From Novipirellula artificiosorum (lineage in GTDB: Bacteria; Planctomycetota; Planctomycetia; Pirellulales; Pirellulaceae), in contig NZ_SJPV01000007.1 of NCBI RefSeq assembly GCF_007860135.1, positions 388,253 through 452,252 on the forward strand: a stretch of 64,000 nt of DNA, in the 5' to 3' direction. Shown here in pieces: positions 54,600-63,683 of this stretch (positions within the stretch are counted from its first letter, which is position 1; the number at the start of each line of letters is the position of its first letter). The translations under genes and the position numbers were made by a program. The notes below the pieces were generated by a model. It was not told the origin of the DNA. It was given only the letters and a program-made list of their open reading frames with translations, and ran no database searches.

Positions 54600-56858
54600 A
54601 TGCACACTCAAGTTTCGCTTTCGTCGATCTCACAACTCATCGACGGAACCCACGAAAACCCATCTAGTTTGCTTGGGCCGCACAACATCGACTATCGTGG
54701 TAGTAGTGCGGTGGCCGTCCGCAGCTTTCTGCCGGAGGCGAAAGCCGCTTGGGTCATCGACCGTCTCAGCGGCCAACGGCGGGCGATGCGGCGAATTCAC
54801 CCGGCTGGTTTTTTTGAGGCGATTTGTGATCCTATGCTCGACGGATCACAATCAAATAGCGAAGATGCGTTAAATAACCAACTTGCACAATCGAAGTATC
54901 ACATCCAGATGACCAACGAAACCGGCAAAATCATTGAAATGCAAGATCCTTACGCGGCTCCGTCGATCCTGACCGATTTTGATCGCTATTTGATAGGCGA
55001 GGGGAAACATCACCAGTTGTATGAGCGGCTCGGGGCTCAGCTCCGCACCGTGGACGGACAATCGGGGGTCAACTTTGCCGTCTGGGCACCGAACGCGAGA
55101 TCGGTCCAAGTGGTGGGCGATTTCAATGGATGGGACGGCCGCAAACATATCGCTCGCGTTCATCCGAACCTTGGGATTTGGGAATTGTTCATTCCCGGCG
55201 CCAAAGCGGGTGATCGCTACAAGTTCCGAATTCACTCGTTGCATGGCGAGTGGGTTGACAAAAGTGACCCGCTTGGATTTGCTGCGGAGCTGCCACCGTT
55301 AACCGCGTCGATCGTCACCGACATCAACAACTATCAGTGGGCCGATGTGGATTGGATCGAACGGCGGGCCGAGTGGAACCCGATGCATGAACCGATGAAC
55401 GTCTACGAGGTTCATTTGGGGAGTTGGCAAAAAGGTCCTGGTCGAACCCATGGTTGGCTCGACTATCGCGACCTTGCTCGCCGCTTGGCAGAGTATTGTC
55501 GCCGCATGAATTTCACGCACGTTGAATTGATGCCGGTCAACGAACATCCCTTTAGCGGATCGTGGGGCTATCAAGCGGTTGGCTACTATGCACCCACCAG
55601 TCGCCATGGAAACCCCGAAGACTTCATGTACTTTGTCGATTACATGCATCAGCACGGGATCGGGGTGATTGTCGATTGGGTCCCGGCTCACTTCCCCAAA
55701 GACGGGCATGGGCTGCGGCGATTCGATGGTTCGGCCCTGTACGAACACGAAGACCCTCGCAAAGGCGAGCATCCCGATTGGGGAACGATGATCTTCAATT
55801 ACGGACGCAACGAAGTCCGCAATTTCTTGGTCGCCAATGCGTTGTTCTGGCTAGAAAAATACCACATCGACGGACTTCGAGTCGATGCGGTCGCGTCCAT
55901 GCTGTATTTGGACTACAGCCGTGAAGATGGCGATTGGATTCCAAACCAATACGGTGGGCGAGAAAACTTAGAGGCTCTCGATTTCCTTCGCGAATTCAAT
56001 GTCGCAGTTCACGAGAAGTATCCGGGTGTTGTGACTGCGGCAGAAGAATCCACCGCTTGGCCCGGCGTGTCACGACCGACGTATGATGGCGGACTCGGCT
56101 TCACTTACAAGTGGAACATGGGTTGGATGAACGACACGCTGTCTTACATGCGTAACGAACCCATTCACCGGAGATACCATCAAAACGAATTGACGTTCAG
56201 CTTGATCTATGCGTTCACCGAGAATTTCATGCTGCCGTTGTCGCATGATGAGGTGGTTCACGGCAAAGGTTCGTTGATCAGCCAGATGCCGGGCGACATG
56301 TGGCAGAAGTTTGCGAACTTGCGTTTGTTGTACTCTTATATGTGGACGCACCCTGGAAAGAAACTGCTGTTCATGGGGGGCGAGTTCGCCCAGTGGAACG
56401 AATGGAATGATGACGACGGGCCGGATTGGATTCTGCTCGATTTCGCGACGCACCGAGGTGTGCAGCAGCTCGTTGCGGATTTGAACAAGTTGGTGATTGA
56501 GAATCCCGCGCTGCATCAATTGGACTTCAACGGCGAAGGCTTCGAATGGATCGATTGCATGAATGCGGATGACAGCACGTTGGTCTACATCCGCAAGGGT
56601 CTCGACGACGCGCCACCGATTTTGGTCTGCAGCAATTTCACGCCGGTCGTTCGCCGCGGTTACCGTGTCGGGGTACCGCAAAGTGGATTCTGGAAAGAGA
56701 TTTTCAATAGCGATGGTGAGGCCTACGGTGGTAGCAATGTCGGCAACTATCCGGGCCGAAAAACGTTCGGCGAGGGCCATCACGGACGTGCCGATAGCAT
56801 TTCGGTTGACTTACCGCCCTTGGCCACGGTGATTTTCAGGCTCGACGAACCCGCGTAG
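54600..56858 (+). CDS. glgB: 1,4-alpha-glucan branching enzyme
   Basis: Introduces alpha-1,6 branches in glycogen, 752 aa from ATG 54600 (MHTQVSLSSISQLIDG). N-terminal module, CBM48 (GVNFAVWAPNARSVQVVGDF), then the GH13 barrel: nucleophile Asp in GLRVDAVASMLYLDYSR, acid/base Glu in VTAAEESTAWPGVS, transition-state Asp in LPLSHDEVVHGKGSL. GH13_9 signature MPVNEHPFSGSWGYQ. A longer frame to 54498 adds 34 residues with no family match. No other glycogen genes are in the window. Confidence 0.95.
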   Translation: MHTQVSLSSISQLIDGTHENPSSLLGPHNIDYRGSSAVAVRSFLPEAKAAWVIDRLSGQRRAMRRIHPAGFFEAICDPMLDGSQSNSEDALNNQLAQSKYHIQMTNETGKIIEMQDPYAAPSILTDFDRYLIGEGKHHQLYERLGAQLRTVDGQSGVNFAVWAPNARSVQVVGDFNGWDGRKHIARVHPNLGIWELFIPGAKAGDRYKFRIHSLHGEWVDKSDPLGFAAELPPLTASIVTDINNYQWADVDWIERRAEWNPMHEPMNVYEVHLGSWQKGPGRTHGWLDYRDLARRLAEYCRRMNFTHVELMPVNEHPFSGSWGYQAVGYYAPTSRHGNPEDFMYFVDYMHQHGIGVIVDWVPAHFPKDGHGLRRFDGSALYEHEDPRKGEHPDWGTMIFNYGRNEVRNFLVANALFWLEKYHIDGLRVDAVASMLYLDYSREDGDWIPNQYGGRENLEALDFLREFNVAVHEKYPGVVTAAEESTAWPGVSRPTYDGGLGFTYKWNMGWMNDTLSYMRNEPIHRRYHQNELTFSLIYAFTENFMLPLSHDEVVHGKGSLISQMPGDMWQKFANLRLLYSYMWTHPGKKLLFMGGEFAQWNEWNDDDGPDWILLDFATHRGVQQLVADLNKLVIENPALHQLDFNGEGFEWIDCMNADDSTLVYIRKGLDDAPPILVCSNFTPVVRRGYRVGVPQSGFWKEIFNSDGEAYGGSNVGNYPGRKTFGEGHHGRADSISVDLPPLATVIFRLDEPA

Positions 56859-56980
56859 AGAGAACCAAAGCGTTGCCGCTTTCTGCGTTAGTCCCTATCC
56901 TGGATTTAGCGTTTCTTCAAATCGAACCTCGCGTCGCGCGAGCCATAGGGACTCCAGCGTTGGTGCTGGCGAAAAAGAGA

Positions 56981-57925
56981 ATGAAATTGTTAACAAAAAG
57001 CAGGTTTGGCCGTTTCGCGTTCGGGATGTTTGGGTTGATCGTCAGTCATTTCCTGCTGGGCGCCTCGGCATCCGCTCAAGAGTCGGCGACGGCTCCGGCG
57101 AATGAAGAGACGGAAGCAGCCTCGGCGGATAAGGACGAACCGGCTTTTTTACGCATCGATCAGACGGATGAGAAGAGGTCACGGGCGTTGCAGACCGCCA
57201 TTCTCCATTATGTGGGCAAAGCGGGCACGCCTTATGACGGGCAAAGCGTTGACTTGGTCGGCGTCGTGCACGTCGGTCAGAAAGGATACTACGCCGATTT
57301 GAAGCAGCGTTTGGCAAAGTATGACACCGTTCTCTACGAGTTGGTTGCGCCCGACGGCACGCGCATTCGCCCGGAAGATCTCGAGGGCCGACGATCGGTG
57401 TTGTCGTCGATGCAGACCGGGATGAAAGACATTTTGAACCTGGAATATCAGCTCGAGCAGATCGATTACATGGCAGCGAATTTTCGCCATGCCGACATGA
57501 GCCCTGAGGAATTCGTCGATGACTTTAGCCGACGTGGCGACAGCTTGTGGAAGATGGGAGCTCGCATGATGGGAGCCGGATTAGCCACGCAAGCAGCGAC
57601 TGGGGGTGAAGCGGGGTTGTTGATGGCGCTCTTCAGCGACGATCGGTCGCGACGAATGAAGCAGGTGATGGCTAGGCAGATGGTGGATATGGAAGCCGTG
57701 ACGGCAGGCATCGACGACGCGAATGGCGAAAATACGCTTATCAAGAGCCGAAATGCGAAGGCGTTCGAAATTCTGAAAGACGAACTGGATCAAGGCAAAA
57801 AGAACGTTGCCGTGTTTTACGGCGCTGGGCACCTACCCGACATGGCAGAGCGACTCGAGAAGCAGTTCGAGATGGAGAAGAAATCCACGACCTGGCTCGA
57901 CGGTTGGGATCTGACCCGGAACTGA
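56981..57925 (+). CDS. Secreted TraB/GumN-like protein (TIKI-type metalloprotease fold)
   Basis: 314 aa from ATG 56981, with signal peptide MKLLTKSRFGRFAFGMFGLIVSHFLLGASASA. The family's two His motifs are present: VDLVGVVHVGQKGYYADL (GxxH) and VAVFYGAGHLPDM near the C-terminus, plus YDTVLYELV with the conserved Glu. Members of this superfamily are predicted or shown metal-dependent hydrolases. It follows glgB by 122 nt; no functional link is obvious. Confidence 0.85.
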   Translation: MKLLTKSRFGRFAFGMFGLIVSHFLLGASASAQESATAPANEETEAASADKDEPAFLRIDQTDEKRSRALQTAILHYVGKAGTPYDGQSVDLVGVVHVGQKGYYADLKQRLAKYDTVLYELVAPDGTRIRPEDLEGRRSVLSSMQTGMKDILNLEYQLEQIDYMAANFRHADMSPEEFVDDFSRRGDSLWKMGARMMGAGLATQAATGGEAGLLMALFSDDRSRRMKQVMARQMVDMEAVTAGIDDANGENTLIKSRNAKAFEILKDELDQGKKNVAVFYGAGHLPDMAERLEKQFEMEKKSTTWLDGWDLTRN

Positions 57926-57945
57926 TTGCTGGCTGGTCTGCGCCG

Positions 57946-58914
57946 TCAAATCTGAAAGTTCATCTCGTCGATCGCGGAATCACTGTTGCCCGTTCGCACT
58001 CGCAGCTGGGGTTTTTCCAGTGTGACGGTGGTTGAGGGCGGAACGGTCTTGGTGATCCAGACGCTTGAACCAATCACGCTGTCTTTGCCAACCACGGTGC
58101 GACCGCCAAGAATGGTCGCGTTGGCGTAGACCACGACTCCGTCTTCGATCGTAGGATGTCGCTTCGTCCCTCGGATCAATTCCCCATCTTCATCGGTCTT
58201 GAAGCTCAACGCCCCAAGGGTGACGCCTTGATAAAGCTTGACGTGGTCACCGATCTCGCACGTTTCGCCGACAACCACACCGGTTCCGTGATCGATGAAA
58301 AAGTATTCACCGATTGTCGCACCTGGGTGAATGTCGATACCGGTTTTCTGATGAGCCCATTCGGTCATCATGCGTGGAATAAAGGGAACCTGTAACTTTG
58401 TGAGTTCGTGTGCGATGCGGTAAACCGTGATCGCTGCAAAGCCGGGGTAGCAAAAGACCACTTCGTCGGTCGTTCGGCAGGCCGGGTCGCCATCGTAGGC
58501 GGCCTGTGCGTCCGTGGCCAAGATGCGGCGTAGTTCTGGGATTCGCTTCAACAGCTCGATCGCCATCGCCTGGCCTTTTGCCTCGAAGTCGATATCGCTT
58601 TCACAATCGGTATGTTTTTGATGAACGCGATGCTCGTGGCGAAGCGCACGGGCGGTTTGAGTGGTCAATTCATCGTGGAGCGAATCAATCAAACTTCCCA
58701 CATGGTAGCCAACGTTTCCGGCGTGCAAGCCGATCTTGCGGCGGTAGCCTGGATAGAGAACGTCTTTGAGATCCAACAAAATCTCGACCACCGCGGTGTA
58801 GCTTGGCAGCGGGCAGTGACCGAGATGGTTCATCGCGTCGTCTTTGGTGTACGTCGCGACAATCTGTTCGGTCAGGGTCGGTAATTGCTCTTTCAGACGA
58901 AAATCGGACGCCAC
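57946..58914 (-). CDS. cysE: Serine O-acetyltransferase (EpsC/CysE type)
   Basis: First step of cysteine synthesis: L-serine plus acetyl-CoA to O-acetylserine. 322 aa. N-terminal helical domain, then a left-handed beta-helix of hexapeptide repeats (GIDIHPGATIGEYFFIDHGT, GVVVGETCEIGDHVKLYQGV, TILGGRTVVGKDSVIGSSVW). The catalytic His-Asp pair lies in FIDHGTG. Length matches the longer EpsC subgroup. The ATG at 58914 is followed by ASDFRLKEQLPTLTEQIVA. Confidence 0.93.
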   Translation of the reverse strand: MASDFRLKEQLPTLTEQIVATYTKDDAMNHLGHCPLPSYTAVVEILLDLKDVLYPGYRRKIGLHAGNVGYHVGSLIDSLHDELTTQTARALRHEHRVHQKHTDCESDIDFEAKGQAMAIELLKRIPELRRILATDAQAAYDGDPACRTTDEVVFCYPGFAAITVYRIAHELTKLQVPFIPRMMTEWAHQKTGIDIHPGATIGEYFFIDHGTGVVVGETCEIGDHVKLYQGVTLGALSFKTDEDGELIRGTKRHPTIEDGVVVYANATILGGRTVVGKDSVIGSSVWITKTVPPSTTVTLEKPQLRVRTGNSDSAIDEMNFQI

Positions 58915-59042
58915 GATGATTCTCTTCCAAAGTCAGACAAACGAGACGTAGGACAGGTGGGTTGAACGACCTGTCCTACAAGAGTGTTCGCTGCGCGTTC
59001 ACACGAACACGCGGCGGATGTCCATCCTACGCACAACAAGCC

Positions 59043-59561
59043 TTAGCGGCCAATCGTGGGTGGATTATCAACGAGGAAATCGCGAGGGCCGTGGTGCGTG
59101 TAGTAGGGATAGCCGACTTGGCCCGTCGGAGGTCCTGGAGTAAACGGTTGCGATTGCAAGCGAGCTCCCGCCCCATGTCCGCACAGACCGGGGTTCAAGT
59201 GCGAGCTGTAATCAAGCCCGCCTTGTTGCCACCCGAGCGCTCCGGCGACGCAACCAGTGCGACCGCATCCTTGACAACCGGCGCCTCCTAAGCAGGATCC
59301 AACGCCGCAGCCCGCAGGACCGCAACTCCCACTACCACAATTGCCGCTTTGACAACTGCCCGTTTGGCAGCTTTGACAATCGCCCGTTTGGCAACTCTGG
59401 CAATCGCCGCCGGACCCACAAAGTCGCCCCAACAAGCCCTTGCCGCTGCCGCAATTTGACGAACCGCAGCTGTTGTGGCCGCCTCGCAAATTGTGGTGCA
59501 GGCACCCCGTGCTGCTGATCAACAAACCTACCAACGAACCTATCATTAACCAACGATTCAT
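59043..59561 (-). CDS. Cys/Gly-rich lipoprotein
   Basis: 172 aa from ATG 59561. The signal MNRWLMIGSLVGLLISSTGC has a lipobox-like end, so the mature protein is probably lipidated. It is followed by a run of Cys-x(2)-Cys and Cys-Gly-Ser repeats (CQSCQTGD, CQSCQTGS, CQSGN, CGSGS, CGPAGCG), about 20 cysteines in the first 110 residues, and a Pro/Tyr-rich tail. Possibly a cross-linked surface protein or metal binder. No family recognised. Confidence 0.75.
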   Translation of the reverse strand: MNRWLMIGSLVGLLISSTGCLHHNLRGGHNSCGSSNCGSGKGLLGRLCGSGGDCQSCQTGDCQSCQTGSCQSGNCGSGSCGPAGCGVGSCLGGAGCQGCGRTGCVAGALGWQQGGLDYSSHLNPGLCGHGAGARLQSQPFTPGPPTGQVGYPYYTHHGPRDFLVDNPPTIGR

Positions 59562-59929
59562 CGCCGAATCCTTCCGCGTGCTCAGCCACAAAGCGTAGCC
59601 AAAGTGATGTTGTGTGTCGTTCCGTTTGCGATCGGCCCTGAACCGGGCCGACGCAAGTCCATCTCACAATCATCTTTCGGACCGACCAACACGTTTGATA
59701 CACACAATCGGCTCGACCAGCCCAATCCTTACTAAATCGATCACTCAAAGACCTCGCAAACCCCCCGTTTTATTGCTGGCATTCAGGGGCGGATCATTTC
59801 TTGGCAAACGTTTTTCAACTCCACTTGCTTCCAACGCGTTGTGCGTGGTAGTCGATTGACATAGCGCCGGGAGTGTAGAGGAGTTCCCATCGCTGACAAA
59901 ATCACGACCTACCGCAAAGATTTGATGAA
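59562..59929. other. Intergenic region
   Basis: 368 nt between divergent genes. No gene, tRNA or clear terminator seen. Confidence 0.4.
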
Positions 59930-60310
59930 ATGAAACAGCTAACGACATTTCAGATCGCAGTATTGGCTGCGGTATTGAGTAGCGGCTCGATCGCAACGGC
60001 GCAGATCACAACGCCTCAGATGCTGTCGATCCGTCAAGATCGGTACGCGACGTTGGAAGACCAATTGATCAATCGGCTGCATGCAACGACCGAACAACAG
60101 CGCGCCTATCTACGCTACGTGGTCAAACAGGTGGAAGCAGGAAAGCTGGAACTACGGCTTGTGGTCGCGGTTGAACGTTACGCGTTACGGCGGAATCCAC
60201 GTTTTCCGCTGCCCTTCTTCGAGCGTGCGATGAAGGTCCAAGCGGCCAAGGAAGGTGTGCCACTGCCGGCGCTTCAAACCTTTGTGACGACCCAAGTGCC
60301 TCATCCTTGA
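59930..60310 (+). CDS. Small secreted protein, unknown function
   Basis: 126 aa with signal peptide MKQLTTFQIAVLAAVLSSGSIATA-QI. The mature part is helical and basic (DQLINRLHATTEQQRAYLRY, VEAGKLELRLVVAVERYALR). No cysteines and no recognised domain. Confidence 0.72.
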   Translation: MKQLTTFQIAVLAAVLSSGSIATAQITTPQMLSIRQDRYATLEDQLINRLHATTEQQRAYLRYVVKQVEAGKLELRLVVAVERYALRRNPRFPLPFFERAMKVQAAKEGVPLPALQTFVTTQVPHP

Positions 60311-60436
60311 CAAACCGACAACGGAACCGAAAGCATGGACGTGCCTCGGCGATAAATTCGTTGTAATCCCACGAAACGCTCGCCTTGCCCGAACCGAATG
60401 CCGTCGAAGCCTTTCCATCCGAATCGCCAAAAACAA

Positions 60437-60473
60437 CGAAAAAACCTTGCGGATCTCAAGGACCCGCAAGGTT
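60437..60473 (-). terminator. Rho-independent terminator of the CCEPxPV gene
   Basis: On the minus strand AACCTTGCGG ... CCGCAAGGTT followed by T6, about 58 nt after the stop of 60531-61241. Confidence 0.8.
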
Positions 60474-60530
60474 TCTACTATTCTGACCTCAGCAATCGCC
60501 ATCAGGGCGGGATGCCGAGCTTACCGGCGA

Positions 60531-61241
60531 CTAAATGTCGGTGTTCGCATCGGCTTCTGGCGCTGGAGGAGCTTCGTCGCTGCTGCTTTCCGCAACGGGC
60601 GCTGCTTCTACAACGGGCGCTGCTTCTGCAGTCGAGACACTGCCAGGAACCAGGGTTTCGCCTGGCGCCAGGTCGTAGCCTTGTGAGCTGCTTTCGACCA
60701 TTGGGGCTGCCATCACGGATTCGCCACCGCCGCAGCAAGGAGCTGCTGCAACGACAGGTGCCGCTTCCACAACGGTTCCACAGCACGATTCAACAGGAGC
60801 TTCGCAGCAGACAGGTTCTGGAGCACAACAAGCACTCTTGGCAGCTCGTTTTGCTTGACACTTGGCTCGCAAGCGAGCGAACAAGCCTAGCTTAGGCTCA
60901 CAGCAGGTTGGCTCAGGTTCGCAGCAAGAAGGCGCTGGAGCACAAACCGGTGCTGGTTCGCAGCATACGGGTTCTGGCTCGCAGCATACGGGTTCTGGCT
61001 CGCAGCATACAGGTGCTGGCTCGCAGCATACAGGTTCGGGTGCGCAGCAATCGTCTGCACCTTTAGCACACAAACGCGACAGAAGTCCGCCGCCACAACC
61101 CTTTTGAAGCATTCCGCCACCACATTTGTTGGCGTGAAGTCGCGAGAAAAGACCGCCTGCATCAGCAGTTTCGCTCGTCACAATTGCCGCACCGATCATC
61201 AGTGCGAACGCGGCAATGCCGCTCACCACAGTCCGATTCAT
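60531..61241 (-). CDS. Secreted Cys/Pro-rich repeat protein (CCEPxPV repeats)
   Basis: 236 aa from ATG 61241. Signal peptide MNRTVVSGIAAFALMIGAAIVTSETADA, then GGLFSRLHANKCGGG and GLLSRLCAKG, and about eight CCxPxPV-type heptads (CCEPAPV, CCEPEPV, CCAPEPV) in two blocks separated by a basic stretch (GLFARLRAKCQAKRAAKSA). The C-terminal third is Ala/Glu/Pro-rich and acidic. Paired cysteines suggest disulphide cross-linking in the envelope or matrix. The repeats are encoded by 21-bp DNA repeats. Confidence 0.78.
   Translation of the reverse strand: MNRTVVSGIAAFALMIGAAIVTSETADAGGLFSRLHANKCGGGMLQKGCGGGLLSRLCAKGADDCCAPEPVCCEPAPVCCEPEPVCCEPEPVCCEPAPVCAPAPSCCEPEPTCCEPKLGLFARLRAKCQAKRAAKSACCAPEPVCCEAPVESCCGTVVEAAPVVAAAPCCGGGESVMAAPMVESSSQGYDLAPGETLVPGSVSTAEAAPVVEAAPVAESSSDEAPPAPEADANTDI
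60960..61043. repeat. 21-bp tandem repeat encoding CCEPxPV heptads
   Basis: Four units of about 21 bp (consensus GCAGCATACGGGTTCTGGCTC), the first two identical and the later two diverged. In-frame, so copy-number change would alter the protein by 7 residues. Confidence 0.8.
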
Positions 61242-61767
61242 AGAAATCTCCCAAGTGTTCGGAGTTAGGTGCGATCCGATTTCGCACATCTTCGTTTCTA
61301 GCCTTCATCCTCAGGCTCGTTACTTCCGAGGTCAAACCGCCGGCAACACACCGACAACCGAATGACCAGGGGAGCCGCGTTGACTTTGAAAATCATCCCA
61401 AAAGCTAAGTGGCCAAACAATATGCTGGTTTAGCAAAATGGGTGATTTGCGAGGTTTTTGCGGCTCACGTAATTTCGCAATTACAGTAACCTTGGGGAAA
61501 ACCGTGTCAATCCGCCCAGACAGCAAATTCGACGCGATTTGGCTTCCTCTTCTGAGAACTTTTCCAGATAGCCCAGAGTGCCAGCAGGATAGGGCCGTTG
61601 GTCCAATTTCGACACGGAAGCGTTTTTTAACGTCATTTACCGCATAAAGACACCAGGGACCCCAATGCCAACGAATAACGAGCCAGACCCGAACGGGTGG
61701 TAAGCTTCCCACCATCCTAGTAGGGATCGACGTTTTTTTGAAAAAAAAGAAATTGTCGTCCGAGCGA
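61242..61767. other. Intergenic region
   Basis: 526 nt without a credible gene; the minus-strand open frame here lacks protein-like composition and a ribosome-binding site. Contains a T6/A8 run near 61734-61748. Confidence 0.4.
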
Positions 61768-62394
61768 CTAGCGAGTGACGTCGAGGCCAGCTGACGCGGC
61801 GGCCTGCGATGCGGCGGCCTGCGATGCGGCGGTGCTGGAAGCGGAACCTGCCGGTTCCTCGCTACCGACGAGCATTTTCTCCATCTCCTCGCCGTTTTCA
61901 AAATCGATCACGACGGGGGGTTGCCCTGGTTCAACATCCATCACCAGGCCGGAAATACGCCAGCCATCGGCTCCACGATGGACGGCCCATACCACTTCAA
62001 AATCGCTGTGGGTTCCGTCCTCCGCCGGCTCGGACCAAATGCTTTGCACCAGCATGGCGTTGGGCTCGCCTTCAATACCGCGTGCTTGCGTCACATTGAA
62101 ATGAGCATCCGGCGACCCGATCGGCTCAACCGTACGACCGATTCGCTTTAATTCGGCTTGTGCTCGCTCGGTCAGAAGTTTTTCTGCGCCCGAGCCTTCG
62201 CCTCCGCGTCGAACCCGATCCAGAAACTGGCTGACAACATCTGTCGGGGAGGGCCCAGACGCAGAAGCTGGCGGTTTCACTGTGTTTCTCGTCTGCGAAT
62301 CGACATCGGAAGGGGATCCGCACCCAGCGGCCATCAGTGTCGAAAGAGACAAAACCGACGCATAGCAAAGAGATCGAAACATAGCGTGAGGCAT
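61768..62394 (-). CDS. Lipoprotein, unknown function
   Basis: 208 aa from ATG 62394 (MPHAMFRSLCYASV); Met four codons later is an equal candidate. Lipobox LMAAGC, so anchored in a membrane. The mature domain (PTDVVSQFLDRVRRGGEGSG ... DFEVVWAVHRGADGWRISGL) has the look of an NTF2/DUF-type fold used by secreted binding proteins. The C-terminus is an Ala/Ser/Gln repeat tail encoded by 15-bp repeats. Confidence 0.75.
   Translation of the reverse strand: MPHAMFRSLCYASVLSLSTLMAAGCGSPSDVDSQTRNTVKPPASASGPSPTDVVSQFLDRVRRGGEGSGAEKLLTERAQAELKRIGRTVEPIGSPDAHFNVTQARGIEGEPNAMLVQSIWSEPAEDGTHSDFEVVWAVHRGADGWRISGLVMDVEPGQPPVVIDFENGEEMEKMLVGSEEPAGSASSTAASQAAASQAAASAGLDVTR
61796..61832. repeat. 15-bp tandem repeat in the lipoprotein tail
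   Basis: GCGGCGGCCTGCGAT twice plus a partial third, encoding AAASQ units. In-frame. Confidence 0.75.
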
Positions 62395-62524
62395 CAAAAA
62401 ACGAGGAAGAGTGGACAATGATCAAAGGGGAATACGGGATAGTGGCAGGTGAAGTCAAGATCGAAATCGGGTAGAACCTTAGGGCAGTTTTCAACTTTAA
62501 CGCGCGATCAGGGGAAGCATTACG

Positions 62525-63547
62525 ATGATTCGAGTAGGCGTTGTCGGTTTAGGCATGATGGGGCTGACGCATTTGAACGTCTATCGCTCGCTGCCCAATG
62601 TCTCAATTGCTGCGATCTGTGATGCAGATCCTGACCGTTTGTCTGGCAAGGTTTCGGCAGCCGGGAATGTTGAGGGGCAGGCCCAAGCTTCGGTCGCTTC
62701 GCTCTCGGCCGACGTCCGGCGATGCAGTGATCTCCGAGAGGTGATTGGGGCTGAAGACATCGATCTGGTCGACATCTGCCTGCCGACTCACCTGCACCTG
62801 CGTTTTGGTAAGGCGGTCTTGGAAGCAGGCCAGCATTTGATGATGGAAAAACCGCTTGCCCGAAACGCCGCCGATGCCGCCGAATTGGCCGCTGCGGCTG
62901 AATCAGCCAAGGGGCTATCATTCGTTGGCCATTGCTTGCGTTTTTGGCCGGGATGGGCATGGCTGAAAGAAGCGGTTGACGACCGGCGTTACGGCAGCGT
63001 CTGCTCGGCCACGTTCCGGCGTGTCGTCGATCATCCCAAAGGGGCGTTTTACGACAATGGCGACTTGTGTGGCGGAGCGTTGTTGGATCTGCATGTCCAC
63101 GATACCGATTTTGTGCAGTATCTGTTTGGCATGCCCAAAGCCGTAACCAGTTTCGGGTATTCCAAGATCACCAATGAAGCCGATCACGTCGTCACGCGGT
63201 ACCAATTTGATTCGGTCCCGTTGGTCGTTGCGGAGGGTGGCTGGGCCATGACCGACGGCTTCACCTTCAACATGTGCTACACGATCAATTTCGAGAACGC
63301 GACTGCCGATTTTGATCTAAGCCGAGACAAGCCGCTGGCGATTTACGAGCAGGGCAAAACGCCCGAGTATCCGGAGGTGGAATCCAAGATGGGTTACGAC
63401 TATGAAATCGAGTACTTCTTGGAATGCATCGAACAGCAACGCCAGCCCACCATCGTCACGATGCAAGACGCGTTGAACACGATCCGGATCGTCGACGCGG
63501 AAGCGGAAAGCGTCAAAACAGGAAAGACGGTCACGATCGAGGCTTAG
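62525..63547 (+). CDS. Gfo/Idh/MocA family oxidoreductase
   Basis: NAD(P)-dependent sugar or inositol dehydrogenase-like protein, 340 aa. N-terminal Rossmann site VGVVGLGMMGLTHLNVY, the family EKP motif in MMEKPLARNAADA, and a C-terminal domain with GGALLDLHVHDTDFVQYLFG providing the catalytic His/Asp region. No signal peptide, so cytoplasmic. Planctomycetes carry many paralogues; the substrate is not predictable. Confidence 0.9.
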   Translation: MIRVGVVGLGMMGLTHLNVYRSLPNVSIAAICDADPDRLSGKVSAAGNVEGQAQASVASLSADVRRCSDLREVIGAEDIDLVDICLPTHLHLRFGKAVLEAGQHLMMEKPLARNAADAAELAAAAESAKGLSFVGHCLRFWPGWAWLKEAVDDRRYGSVCSATFRRVVDHPKGAFYDNGDLCGGALLDLHVHDTDFVQYLFGMPKAVTSFGYSKITNEADHVVTRYQFDSVPLVVAEGGWAMTDGFTFNMCYTINFENATADFDLSRDKPLAIYEQGKTPEYPEVESKMGYDYEIEYFLECIEQQRQPTIVTMQDALNTIRIVDAEAESVKTGKTVTIEA

Positions 63548-63585
63548 CGTGGTCGTAAGGAGCAAGTCAATTGGGTGCCAAGAAA

Positions 63586-63683
63586 CCCTTTCCCTCGCTA
63601 CGCTCGACCTCTGCCAAAGGTCGAGGTTAACCACCCCTTTCCCTCGCTGCGCTCGACCTCTACCGAAGGGCGAGGTAAACCAC
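63586..63683. repeat. 49-bp tandem repeat, two copies
   Basis: Copies at 63586-63634 and 63635-63683, each with a Cys/Asp-like CGCTCGACCTCT core and an internal AGGTCGAGG/CTCGACCT inverted repeat. Non-coding; looks like a dispersed intergenic element. Confidence 0.65.

Noticed and set aside
60960..61043. CRISPR-like array
   Set aside because: Units are contiguous without spacers and are in-frame protein repeats. No CRISPR array or cas gene was seen in the window.
61332..61901. Minus-strand 189-aa frame
   Set aside because: Overlaps the lipoprotein gene end and consists of low-complexity and spacer-like sequence without a start signal.
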